Assembly (NCBI GenBank): GCA_007922225.1
Contig: ML679969.1
Coordinates: 18,719,368-18,783,367, forward strand
Length of the DNA stretch: 64,000 nucleotides
Direction of reading: 5' to 3'
From: Emydura subglobosa
Taxonomy: Eukaryota; Chordata; Testudines; Chelidae
Positions 36,401 through 40,130 of this stretch are shown piece after piece. The stretch's first letter is position 1; each line of letters starts with the position of its first letter. The translations under genes and the position numbers were made by a program. The notes beneath the pieces are model-generated. The model was not told the origin of the DNA. It saw only the letters and a list, made by a program, of their open reading frames with translations, and ran no database searches.

Positions 36401-36619
36401 AAAAAACCCCTGGGCCGGGTGGGGCTGGGAACAGCCCCTGGGGCTGGCTGGATGCAAGAACTATTTAACCCTTCTGTGGCTGGGCTGAAGCTGCAGCAAA
36501 GGGGGGACCAGATGGATGCCACCTCTGTGGGGTTTAAGGCCCGCAAGCGGTTTAGTTTGTGACCCTGGTGTTGTGGGTAACGCCCCCTTTCTGTGTGTCT
36601 GTCCATGCAGAGCTGCTAG
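380..36619 (+). CDS. RAP1GAP: RAP1GAP, Rap1 GTPase-activating protein 1 (spliced, 5' partial)
   Basis: This protein stimulates GTP hydrolysis by Rap1/Rap2 at membranes and in the cytosol, opposing integrin, adhesion and cAMP-Epac signalling. Twenty-one constitutive coding exons are visible; every junction keeps frame and the total from the ATG at 398 is 663 codons plus TAG. The order is a GoLoco motif for G-alpha-i/z binding (residues 1-25), the RapGAP fold (about 75-415) with catalytic His287 and Asn290 in the RHIGND motif, then a Ser-rich regulatory tail with two basic-Ser clusters matching the known human PKA sites (Ser442 and Ser500 here). Six codons (TSELFE) precede Met1 in the first exon, so longer forms begin upstream of the window. 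RAP1GAP is preferred to RAP1GAP2 because the tail ([34 protein letters not shown]) matches the RAP1GAP sequence I know. All introns are GT-AG except one GC-AG. Confidence 0.97.
1458..1505 (+). CDS. RAP1GAP: RAP1GAP exon: rest of GoLoco motif (residues 7-22)
   Basis: This 48-nt phase-0 exon encodes [16 protein letters not shown]. It carries the D-E-Q-R core, whose arginine reaches the nucleotide of GDP-bound G-alpha-i in GoLoco proteins. The acceptor is TCTCTTGCAG and the donor is GTAGGC. Confidence 0.95.
2308..2346 (+). CDS. RAP1GAP: RAP1GAP exon: residues 23-35
   Basis: This 39-nt phase-0 exon encodes [13 protein letters not shown], the linker between the GoLoco motif and the GAP region. 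It has a GTTTTTCAG acceptor and a GTAACG donor. Confidence 0.95.
3228..3420 (-). repeat. MIR/CORE-type SINE relic
   Basis: The stretch holds ATGGGGAAACTGAGGCACAG, AAGGGTCTTGCCCAAGGTCA and a 'tgctaaccact' end, the hallmark words of MIR in reverse orientation. It lies inside the intron before the exon at 4113. Confidence 0.75.
4113..4298 (+). CDS. RAP1GAP: RAP1GAP exon: residues 36-97, entry into RapGAP fold
   Basis: This is the largest coding exon (186 nt, phase 0). It encodes [20 protein letters not shown] through [11 protein letters not shown] and matches the beginning of the RapGAP dimerisation subdomain. The donor is GTAAGC. A 9.1-kb intron full of transposons follows. Confidence 0.96.
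5160..5290. repeat. Unidentified dispersed repeat, copy 1
   Basis: It shares 'ttctctgctgcccag', 'gagcagccct' and 'ctaacttacact' in the same order and spacing with the 34.9-kb stretch. No family is recognised. Confidence 0.45.
6384..6752. mobile_element. hAT-type MITE with perfect 8-bp target duplication
   Basis: The 369-bp element begins CAGTGGTTCCCAACC and ends GGTTGGGAACCACTG, a 15-bp perfect terminal inverted repeat. The 8-bp duplication AGCTAGAG flanks it at 6376-6383 and 6753-6760. The TIR and 8-bp duplication are typical of hAT transposons. It carries no transposase. Confidence 0.92.
7571..7860. mobile_element. Harbinger-like MITE (290 bp)
   Basis: It starts GGGCTAGTCTACACT and ends AGTGTAGACAAGGCC, which are near-inverted copies. 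TAA precedes it, but the right flank is TTC, so the 3-bp duplication has decayed or the end is misplaced. Its ends resemble those of the larger element directly to the right. Confidence 0.7.
7899..9041. mobile_element. Harbinger-like non-autonomous transposon (1.1 kb)
   Basis: Ends GGCCTTGTCTGCACTAC and (inverted) GGGCTGGTCCACACTAC are flanked by TTA at 7896-7898 and 9042-9044. A TWA 3-bp duplication is the PIF/Harbinger signature. The interior holds a short CA/GT microsatellite (about 8,196-8,290) and no transposase frame. Confidence 0.75.
9060..10005 (-). mobile_element. Solo LTR, - orientation, with promoter and poly(A) signal
   Basis: On the - strand there is a CCAAT box near 9658-9664, a TATA box (TATAAAAG, 9597-9604) and AATAAA at 9286-9291, spaced like U3-R-U5. 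No coding region is attached. The ends are approximate because I could not fix the target duplication. The family is not identified. Confidence 0.55.
10398..12417 (-). pseudogene. CR1 reverse transcriptase domain (broken)
   Basis: Three adjoining frames cover it. The first has [20 protein letters not shown], the second [15 protein letters not shown] and the catalytic FADD, and the third the C-terminal region ([25 protein letters not shown]). FADD is intact, but the frame changes near 11,530 and 11,080 disable it. Confidence 0.92.
12434..13213 (-). pseudogene. CR1 endonuclease domain (broken)
   Basis: This is an APE-type endonuclease that nicks target [26 protein letters not shown] and [11 protein letters not shown] are clear. 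An in-frame TAA (12629-12631) interrupts it. The motif usually read SDH near its end is RDY here (Tyr codon at 12518-12520), so the catalytic histidine is lost. Confidence 0.9.
13436..13539 (+). CDS. RAP1GAP: RAP1GAP exon: residues 98-131
   Basis: The exon is 104 nt and ends two bases into a codon (AG|G, Arg). It encodes [20 protein letters not shown] and onward. Its acceptor lies only about 200 bp past the 5' end of an antisense CR1 insertion. Confidence 0.96.
13698..13776 (+). CDS. RAP1GAP: RAP1GAP exon: residues 132-158, GC donor
   Basis: This 79-nt exon encodes [18 protein letters not shown] and NVVQMAK. Frame with the next exon (LACEDVNV) requires it to end at AAG 13774-13776, so the donor is GC (AAG|GCAGGT). 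The nearby GT at 13781 would add four bases and break the frame. Confidence 0.93.
13777..14284 (+). other. RAP1GAP: GC-AG intron of RAP1GAP
   Basis: The 508-nt intron begins GCAGGT after AAG and ends TCTGTTTCAG. Only the GC position preserves the reading frame with both neighbours. No repeat or other gene is seen in it. Confidence 0.85.
14285..14338 (+). CDS. RAP1GAP: RAP1GAP exon: residues 159-176
   Basis: This 54-nt phase-0 exon encodes [18 protein letters not shown] in the RapGAP domain. The acceptor is TCTGTTTCAG and the donor is GTAGGG. Confidence 0.95.
15490..15950. repeat. AT-rich stretch of GAAAATTTT-like words, unidentified relic
   Basis: The stretch is AT-rich amid GC-rich intron and full of words such as GGAAATTTTC, CATTTCGAAAC and GAAGTTTTCATTC. 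The 39,390-39,640 stretch has similar composition. It may be an old dispersed repeat. No family is recognised. Confidence 0.35.
16210..16293 (+). CDS. RAP1GAP: RAP1GAP exon: residues 177-204
   Basis: This 84-nt phase-0 exon encodes [20 protein letters not shown] and VIYQKLGQ, part of the catalytic half of the RapGAP fold. The acceptor is GTCTCCCCAG and the donor is GTGGGT. Confidence 0.96.
16975..17160 (+). repeat. MIR-type SINE relic
   Basis: It contains CTAATGGTTAAGGC, GTGCCTCAGTTTCCCC and the 'aaatggggagaa' run typical of MIR. It lies in the intron before the exon at 17429. Confidence 0.65.
17429..17529 (+). CDS. RAP1GAP: RAP1GAP exon: residues 205-237
   Basis: The exon is 101 nt and ends GG|G inside a glycine codon. 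It encodes [20 protein letters not shown] and the run to FKG. The acceptor is TTTTGTAG and the donor is GTGAGC. Confidence 0.95.
17737..17866 (+). CDS. RAP1GAP: RAP1GAP exon: residues 238-281
   Basis: This 130-nt exon encodes [20 protein letters not shown] and on to PYTEGDAQQ, a highly conserved RapGAP block just before the catalytic helix. An eight-G run early in the exon is read in frame as Arg-Gly-Gly. The donor is GTGAGA. Confidence 0.96.
18399..18554 (+). CDS. RAP1GAP: RAP1GAP exon: catalytic helix, His287 and Asn290
   Basis: This 156-nt phase-0 exon encodes [20 protein letters not shown] and on to NTLYK. Counting from the ATG at 398, the RHIGND histidine and asparagine are residues 287 and 290. 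In Rap1GAP, Asn290 is the 'asparagine thumb' that replaces the arginine finger of other GAPs. The donor is GTTAGC. Confidence 0.97.
18722..18910 (+). repeat. MIR-type SINE relic, partly duplicated
   Basis: Two copies of the 'agaatcaggactcctggg' word are followed by GTGCCTCGGTTTCCCC. It looks like a MIR core with an internal duplication. Confidence 0.65.
19486..19557 (+). CDS. RAP1GAP: RAP1GAP exon: residues 334-357
   Basis: This 72-nt phase-0 exon encodes [20 protein letters not shown] and VFRK, the end region of the RapGAP catalytic domain. The acceptor is GTCTTGCAG and the donor is GTGAGC. Confidence 0.95.
20118..20204 (+). CDS. RAP1GAP: RAP1GAP exon: residues 358-386
   Basis: This 87-nt phase-0 exon encodes [20 protein letters not shown] and KAEKFAKLE. 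It is the helical close of the RapGAP domain. The acceptor is CTCCTGCAG and the donor is GTGAGG. Confidence 0.95.
20682..20822 (+). CDS. RAP1GAP: RAP1GAP exon: residues 387-433
   Basis: This 141-nt phase-0 exon encodes [20 protein letters not shown], a Gly/Ser-rich stretch ([15 protein letters not shown]) and the end of the folded region. By my memory of the human protein the glycine stretch has one extra residue here, which shifts later numbering by one. Confidence 0.95.
20987..21150 (+). repeat. MIR-type SINE relic
   Basis: CTAATGGTTAGGGCAGGGGC, CAGGACTCCTGGGTTCAATT and TGCCTCAGTTCCCCCATCT occur in MIR order. Confidence 0.75.
21403..22229 (-). repeat. 3' LTR of the element
   Basis: Read on the - strand it starts TGTGAGCCATCCCCAGGTGC. 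TATA-like boxes are at 21698-21705 (TATAAAAG) and in CATAAAAAG near 21,968-21,976. AATAAA is at 21465-21470. The inner end near 21,403 is less certain. Confidence 0.75.
22230..22241 (-). promoter_or_regulatory. Polypurine tract of the LTR element
   Basis: On the - strand TAGGGGGACAA directly precedes the LTR start TGTGAGCC. This is where plus-strand priming would occur. Confidence 0.7.
22989..23030. repeat. GA microsatellite
   Basis: A purine run (GAGAGAGAGAGAGAGA plus AGAAGCAGCAGCAG) lies inside the LTR element interior. Confidence 0.8.
23318..23665. repeat. Direct-repeat array in the element's leader
   Basis: Variants of CTCCTATRTCCTTCAGAGTT recur about seven times at irregular 25-80 bp spacing, near 23,321, 23,366, 23,447, 23,496, 23,524, 23,578, 23,620 and 23,648. 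Some are separated by CAACAACAAC- or CCAAAC-rich spacers. It lies just inside the 5' LTR. Confidence 0.7.
23780..23797 (-). promoter_or_regulatory. Primer-binding-site-like sequence
   Basis: TGGTGGAGAATTGCAAAA lies three bases downstream of the 5' LTR in element sense. TGG fits the universal tRNA CCA end, and the first nine bases fit the 3' end of some tRNA-Ala species, from memory. Confidence 0.55.
23801..24597 (-). repeat. 5' LTR of the element
   Basis: It is bounded by TGTTATATTT (23801) and GCTCACA (24597) on +, that is TG...CA in element sense. A 14-base A run (T in element sense) sits near its 3' end. By eye it lines up with the 21.4-22.2 kb and 43.6-44.5 kb copies along most of its length. 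Confidence 0.8.
24598..26748. other. RAP1GAP intron remainder
   Basis: This is GC-rich unique sequence apart from the MIR relic at 25.4 kb. I see no exon, conserved motif or other repeat in it. Confidence 0.55.
25390..25500 (-). repeat. MIR-type SINE relic
   Basis: TTCAAGGGCACACAGGGAGG and GGGAATAGAACCCAGGAGTC are MIR words in reverse orientation. Confidence 0.65.
26749..26880 (+). CDS. RAP1GAP: RAP1GAP exon: residues 434-477, first PKA-type site
   Basis: This 132-nt phase-0 exon encodes [20 protein letters not shown] and the Ser-rich linker to MGKTAGI. The RSRSQS cluster corresponds to human Ser441, a reported PKA site. Beforehand lies a 5.9-kb intron with the LTR element; afterwards lies a minisatellite-rich intron. 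Confidence 0.95.
26895..27310. repeat. Minisatellite, unit about 33 bp
   Basis: GAGCCCCGCCCATCGGACCC and variants (CTGCTCTGAGCCCCGCCCAT) repeat in tandem about ten times, decaying to the right. It is directly downstream of the exon ending at 26880. Confidence 0.85.
27590..27895. repeat. Second C-rich minisatellite
   Basis: Tandem variants of CTCCCAGCCTCCCACCC and CACTCCCAGCGTCCCACCC, with unit lengths of about 30-55 bp. It is distinct in sequence from the array 300 bp upstream. Confidence 0.8.
28575..28800 (+). repeat. MIR-type SINE relic
   Basis: GTGGTCTAGTGGTTAGAATA, AGTCAGGACTCCTGGATTCC and TGTGCCTCAATTTCCCCATC occur in order. This is one of the best-preserved MIR-type copies here. Confidence 0.8.
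29440..29510 (+). repeat. MIR-type fragment
   Basis: A short piece with CCGTGCCTCAGTTTCCCC. Confidence 0.5.
29758..29841 (+). promoter_or_regulatory. RAP1GAP: CU-rich tract upstream of the cassette exon
   Basis: About 80 bases of almost unbroken C/T, including a CTCTCTCTCTCTCTCCCC run, lead to the TTGCCAG acceptor. Such UCUU/CUCUCU tracts bind PTB proteins and often repress neuronal exons. Confidence 0.6.
29842..29919 (+). CDS. RAP1GAP: RAP1GAP alternative cassette exon (26 codons)
   Basis: This 78-nt phase-0 exon encodes [20 protein letters not shown] and IGTIEE. It resembles the start and end of the next exon (SLIVPGK... [11 protein letters not shown]). The acceptor follows a long CU-rich tract. 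The donor (GAG|GTTGAC) lacks the usual +5 G and is followed at once by a CT-repeat. Skipping or including it keeps frame (663 or 689 residues). A closely related segment exists in RAP1GAP-family isoforms as I recall, so it is probably a regulated exon. Confidence 0.8.
29925..29955 (+). promoter_or_regulatory. RAP1GAP: CU repeat directly after the cassette donor
   Basis: GTCTCTCTCTCTCTCTCTCC starts six bases after the weak donor GTTGAC. With the upstream tract it brackets the exon. Confidence 0.6.
30810..31005 (+). repeat. MIR-type SINE relic
   Basis: CCAGTGGTTAGAGCAAGGGG and GTGCCTCAGTTTCCTCATCT occur in MIR order, in the intron after the cassette exon. Confidence 0.75.
31658..31767 (+). CDS. 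RAP1GAP: RAP1GAP exon: residues 478-513, second PKA-type site
   Basis: This 110-nt exon encodes [20 protein letters not shown] and [16 protein letters not shown], ending AG|G inside an arginine codon. The SRRSS site corresponds to human Ser499, a reported PKA target. The acceptor is TTTTCCAG and the donor is GTGGGT. Confidence 0.95.
32564..32677 (+). CDS. RAP1GAP: RAP1GAP exon: residues 514-551
   Basis: This 114-nt exon encodes [20 protein letters not shown] and [17 protein letters not shown], a Ser/Thr/Pro-rich tail. It ends AG|G inside an arginine codon. The donor is GTGCGT. Confidence 0.94.
33064..33250 (+). repeat. Four-copy tandem repeat ending in a splice acceptor
   Basis: The word TCACTGCCCTGTCTCTGC recurs at about 33,064, 33,130, 33,180 and 33,231; the last three are about 50 bp apart. 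Only the last copy keeps CAG and serves as the acceptor of the exon at 33251. Confidence 0.75.
33251..33374 (+). CDS. RAP1GAP: RAP1GAP exon: residues 552-593
   Basis: This 124-nt exon encodes [20 protein letters not shown], then [20 protein letters not shown]. The acceptor is the last copy of a roughly 50-bp tandem repeat, so copies of its polypyrimidine tract lie upstream. The start of this exon is the least conserved part of the protein against the human sequence I recall. Confidence 0.93.
33681..33780 (+). CDS. RAP1GAP: RAP1GAP exon: residues 594-626
   Basis: This 100-nt exon encodes [20 protein letters not shown] and [13 protein letters not shown], ending one base into a glycine codon. 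The acceptor is GTGCGCTGCAG and the donor is GTACCC. Confidence 0.94.
34210..34425 (-). repeat. MIR-type SINE relic
   Basis: CAGCTGGGGAAACTGAGGCA, CCCAAGATCACACAGCAGGC and a 'gctgtccactaggc' end are MIR words in reverse. It lies in the intron before the exon at 35228. Confidence 0.8.
34860..35000. repeat. Unidentified dispersed repeat, copy 2
   Basis: The stretch with TTAGAGCAGCCCC and GGGGGCTGTAACTTACACTG matches one at about 5,160-5,290 (GGAGCAGCCCTGAGGCTGCT, CTAACTTACACTATGGGC). The shared block holds a short GC-rich hairpin. Confidence 0.45.
35228..35331 (+). CDS. RAP1GAP: RAP1GAP exon: residues 627-661
   Basis: This 104-nt exon encodes [20 protein letters not shown] and [15 protein letters not shown]. 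The PEIKIQLE segment is the conserved C-terminal block of RAP1GAP. The donor is GTGAGT. Confidence 0.95.
35332..36610. other. RAP1GAP intron with a long chance frame
   Basis: No repeat or exon is recognised here. A 357-codon + frame (35395-36468) exists but shows no domain or codon signal and is attributed to GC richness. Confidence 0.6.
36611..36619 (+). CDS. RAP1GAP: RAP1GAP terminal coding exon: Ser-Cys-stop
   Basis: The acceptor TCTGTCCATGCAG is followed in phase 0 by AGC TGC TAG. This ends the protein in SC, where the human protein I recall ends in GC, and makes the total exactly 663 residues. The exon must continue into 3' UTR. A possible donor (GAAG|GTCAGC) at 36654/36655 could splice to the acceptor at 37686. 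Confidence 0.75.
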   Translation, partial: SC

Positions 36620-36679
36620 CCCCACACCAGTCTCCATGGGCGTGCATCCCCGAAGGTCAGCACCTGCTTCCTGCTTTGC

Positions 36680-36890
36680 TGGAGCCTGGGGGGGTGGGAT
36701 GAATGGGGGAGCAGGGCTTTGCTGGAGCCTGGGGAGATGGTTATGGGCAGGGCAGGGCTTTACCAGAGCCTGGGGCGGGATGGTTACTAGGAGGGCTGGG
36801 GGAGGACAGGGCTTTGCTGGAGCCCGGGGGGATGGTTCATGGGAGGGGAGGCAGGGCTTTGCCAGAGTCTAGGGGGATGGTTGGGGGGGC
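36680..36890. repeat. Tandem repeat, unit about 45-60 bp
   Basis: AGGGCTTTGCTGGAGCCTGG and variants recur four to five times, spaced by GGGGGATGGTT blocks. It starts about 60 bp after the terminal coding exon. Confidence 0.8.
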
Positions 36891-39147
36891 GCTGCGCAGA
36901 GCTCTCCCTCTCCCAGTGAGGCTACTCCCCGGCTGGAAGGACGAATGCCTCCTCTGGGATTCAGGCCCCGCCATGGGCTGGCTGCTGGCGCTAGGTAGGC
37001 CCAGGGGCTTTGGGCACCTTTTTTATGCCACATCAGCAGCCTGCCCCAGAACTGCTGAGCCAGCGCTGAGCTGCCCCTGCCTCTGTGCCGGGCAGAGCTC
37101 TGGGCCTGCCCCAGACCTGCCACCTGCCATGTCCATGAATGGGCAGCAGGAGGCGACAGCGGGCAGCGGGGATTCCGCACGCCACTTCCTGTGGGTTCTC
37201 AGCATTGCTTCCTTGATGCTCCTAGAGGTCGCCCCATGCCCTGGGTGAGGGGCCGCCAGGCCCCCTGTAGAGGGGGAATCCCCCATTGCACCTGTCACAG
37301 CCACCAGTTGGTACTGGGAGGGTGAGAAATCCCCCCTCACTGCCCTGAATCCTCACAGCCCCACCCCACCCGAAGGCGTGGCTGGCACATGGTCTACGCT
37401 TTGCCCAGGAGGCAAAGCTCTCTCCGGGGCACAGGAACTGCCAGGCACCGTGTCCTGCCACCATCAGCACCCCAAGGTCAGCTGGCAGATGGGTAATTTG
37501 TGGGGTCCCTGCCCCTGTTGGTTAGCGGGCTGAGGTCTCCCCCGGTTTTGCGGCCTGGATTGTGTTTCCCCATGCCCGCCCGCTGGCCCCTCTATCCTGA
37601 CCCCATGGTTCCCCCCTGGAGGAGATGAGGGATTCTCAGGGCCTGTGTTCAGCCCCTCGCCCTAACCCGCTCCCCTTCCCCTGCAGCACCCCCCCGAAGA
37701 AGCACAAGCTGGAGGATCTCAGGGAGCCTCAGGCTTTGTCGACTGCCCCATCGGCACAGCTGGCCTGAGAAGCCGGGGCCCTGGCAGCTGGACTCGGCTC
37801 CCTCCATTCCCTCATCGCTACCAGGCGCTGGCTTCCTGAGAGCTGCAGCTGGCAGGCGGGGAAGGAGCCTGACGCAAGGCCAGGGGGCATCAGGCCACCT
37901 GCCTGCACCCACAGCCTCCCACAAGCTGCCAACAGGTTCCCATGGCCGTGCCCCCGCAGTTCTCCTGTCATGGCCCCCGCACCATCCCCAGCCCACCCGC
38001 TTGGCCCACTCTGCACTTCGCTGATGGGCTGTGCCCAGACCTCGCCCTCGGACCCACAGACATGCTTCAGCTTGGGGCACCTGCCAGGCCTCGAAGGAGA
38101 AGTAATTTGTACTCCGACACCAGCTGCCAGCAATGATGCCATGGCACGTTAGCACCCAGCGCCTCCCCCGCACCGGGACAATCACCCCAGACAGCCCCCA
38201 CCTCTGCTGGGGCAGCGGGGCTCCCATTCTCCCCATGCGGGCTCCCTTGGCCTGTCTCATCTCCCAGAGCCTCACTCACCCACCCTTGCAAAGGAAAGCT
38301 CGTGGGCTCCTGGGCTGGGGTGACTCTGCTAAGGGAGGGTGGCACAGAGATGGCACGTAGGGTGCCCGGAAATCAGCTCAGCGTCATGGCTAGGGAGGAG
38401 CCATTCCTCCCGCCCTCCGCTGCCAGCCGGCTGAGCTGCAGGCATGTGGGCATCAGTGGCAGTGCCAATGGCAGAGTGCGTACGCCCCACACACACCTGT
38501 ACACTGCCACCTTGCATGGCCTCGAACAGCAGCTGTGAAGCTGGGCCACTGCCCTGGTGCGGAGGAAGGGGCCAGGCCTGGAATAGCACTGCCCTGTCAG
38601 AGGGTGGCTGGCTCCCCTCCCCCCCCCCAATCTCTGCATGCCTCAGTGGGTTTGCTGTGAGGGGCCTGGCCACTGAGGGGCGAAAGCTGGGGCGCCTCGA
38701 TGCTGTGGGACACCAGCCAAGAGCCTTCAGCGTCCTTTGCTGCTAGCGCCATGCCCTGGTAACACAGGGCTGCAGCCTTTCCAGCAGGGTGGGGCATGCG
38801 ATGGCCTTGGGGAGGTGGCCCGCCAGAGCCTGCCATCTGGGGCAGGGCTTCAGCTAGGCTCCCTCCCGACCCGCTGTCAAGGAGCTCGGCTGTACTGAGC
38901 TTCACGCAGGCCCGCCTGTGGGATGTGGCTGGCAGGGCCGGGCCGGGTCACCCTGGCCTGGTGGGGGGATGGAATCAGAGTGTCTGAACCAGGACTGGCA
39001 ACAGCCTGGCTACCTTAGAGCACATTATCCCAAACCATCACGGTGCATAGACAATCTCTAGGAGCCCCATTGCAGCCCCACGATGTCCTGGGGATGGGCT
39101 AGGACCCAGCCAGCCACCCCGCCGGTTGCCCCGCCCCCCCCCCAGCG

Positions 39148-39173
39148 CCCCCCCCCCCCCCCCCCCCCCCCCC
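39148..39173 (+). repeat. Poly-C tract (26 C)
   Basis: An unbroken run of 26 C follows two shorter C runs, within the inferred RAP1GAP 3' UTR. Confidence 0.9.
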
Positions 39174-39288
39174 AAGGACAGAGCCGAGGCGGCACGCTGT
39201 TGCAGTAGCTGGCAGGTGTGCCCAGAGGCAGGGGAAAGCCAAGTAGTTTTTTTGCAGGGATTTTTTTTTTTAATTAATTTTTTCCCAA

Positions 39289-39294
39289 AATAAA
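39289..39294 (+). terminator. RAP1GAP: Proximal poly(A) signal AATAAA
   Basis: AATAAA is followed within 15-35 bases by a strong U/GU-rich element (TTTGTTTTTGTTTTG). This is a canonical cleavage and polyadenylation context for RAP1GAP. Confidence 0.55.
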
Positions 39295-40102
39295 CTTCTG
39301 GCCCTTTGTTTTTGTTTTGTTTTTTGATGACAAAAGGCATCAGAGCTCCCAGAGGGTGGCTTTCCCAATCACCTCTCTGGCAACATGGCCAAGGGTTGGT
39401 GAAAATATTGTAACCCAGAAATGGTCCACTTTTTGTTTTTCATTAAAAGACTGGAACATTTTGAGCCAGATGACACAGGGGTGCCAGGAGTGTCTGAAAC
39501 CAGCCATGGCCACCCAGCACTGGGCTGGGGGGAATTATCAACCAAAATACAAATTTTCCACCAAAAAAAAATCGTTTTGCAGAAAAATACCTTTTTTGTT
39601 GAAGAGATGGAAAGATTTTTGTGGGAAACTTCTGCCCGCTGTACCATTAACCTCCTGTAGGCCACTGCACAGGGTGCTGGCCACTAGGCCGGATTGGGTT
39701 CACAAAGCACACAGCGGCGCCACGCTGCTCACCAGTACAGCGCCATGGACGCCATATGGACCGCCAGCACGATACGCAGCGTTGGGTCCATTAGCTCTTT
39801 GGGATGCAGCCGAGGGTCTGTTTTAGTGTCGGGGCAGCACCGCACATTGTAAAAACAATCACAATGGCATTCTCTGCCAGCAGGACGGTACAACTCCATG
39901 ACGTGTATGTATTTAATTTTAAACTGCCTACTGTTTGTGTAATATAACTAGTCTGTGGACAGGCAGGGTTAGTTTATGTCTGTGTTGTATTCATTTTTTG
40001 AAGAGGCATAAAATGTTTTGATTCCGATTCTGAATGAATGGTCAGACACTAATTTTTTTAAAATCCAAGATTGTGTTTGTGTTTCTGGTGACATATGTAT
40101 AA

Positions 40103-40108
40103 AATAAA
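40103..40108 (+). terminator. RAP1GAP: Distal poly(A) signal AATAAA
   Basis: AATAAA ends a UTR-like AT-rich stretch (39,890-40,100) and follows a GT-rich run. It is the probable distal end of RAP1GAP transcripts, at about 40,125. Confidence 0.6.
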
Positions 40109-40130
40109 GGTCTATTTATCGCTATTGTAA

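Larger units (their letters stand above)
37687..40130 (+). other. RAP1GAP: RAP1GAP probable 3' UTR / last exon, with a possible alternative C-terminus
   Basis: A good acceptor (CCCCTTCCCCTGCAG) ends at 37686. Beyond it, AT-rich UTR-like sequence runs to two poly(A) signals. Entered two bases into a codon, the exon would encode a short tail starting TPPKKHKLEDLREPQ and stopping at a TGA near 37768. No upstream exon tested with the constitutive chain gives that phase without skipping, so it is treated here as UTR. A 26-C run at 39148-39173 lies inside it. Confidence 0.5.

Noticed and set aside
35395..36468. A 357-codon + frame inside a RAP1GAP intron
   Set aside because: It has no recognisable domain, its start and end do not fit splice sites, and the region is GC-rich, which lengthens chance frames.
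380..36619. Assignment to RAP1GAP2 or a SIPA1L-type gene
   Set aside because: The GAP domain is shared, but the C-terminal blocks and exact 663-residue length fit RAP1GAP. SIPA1L genes have PDZ domains not seen here.
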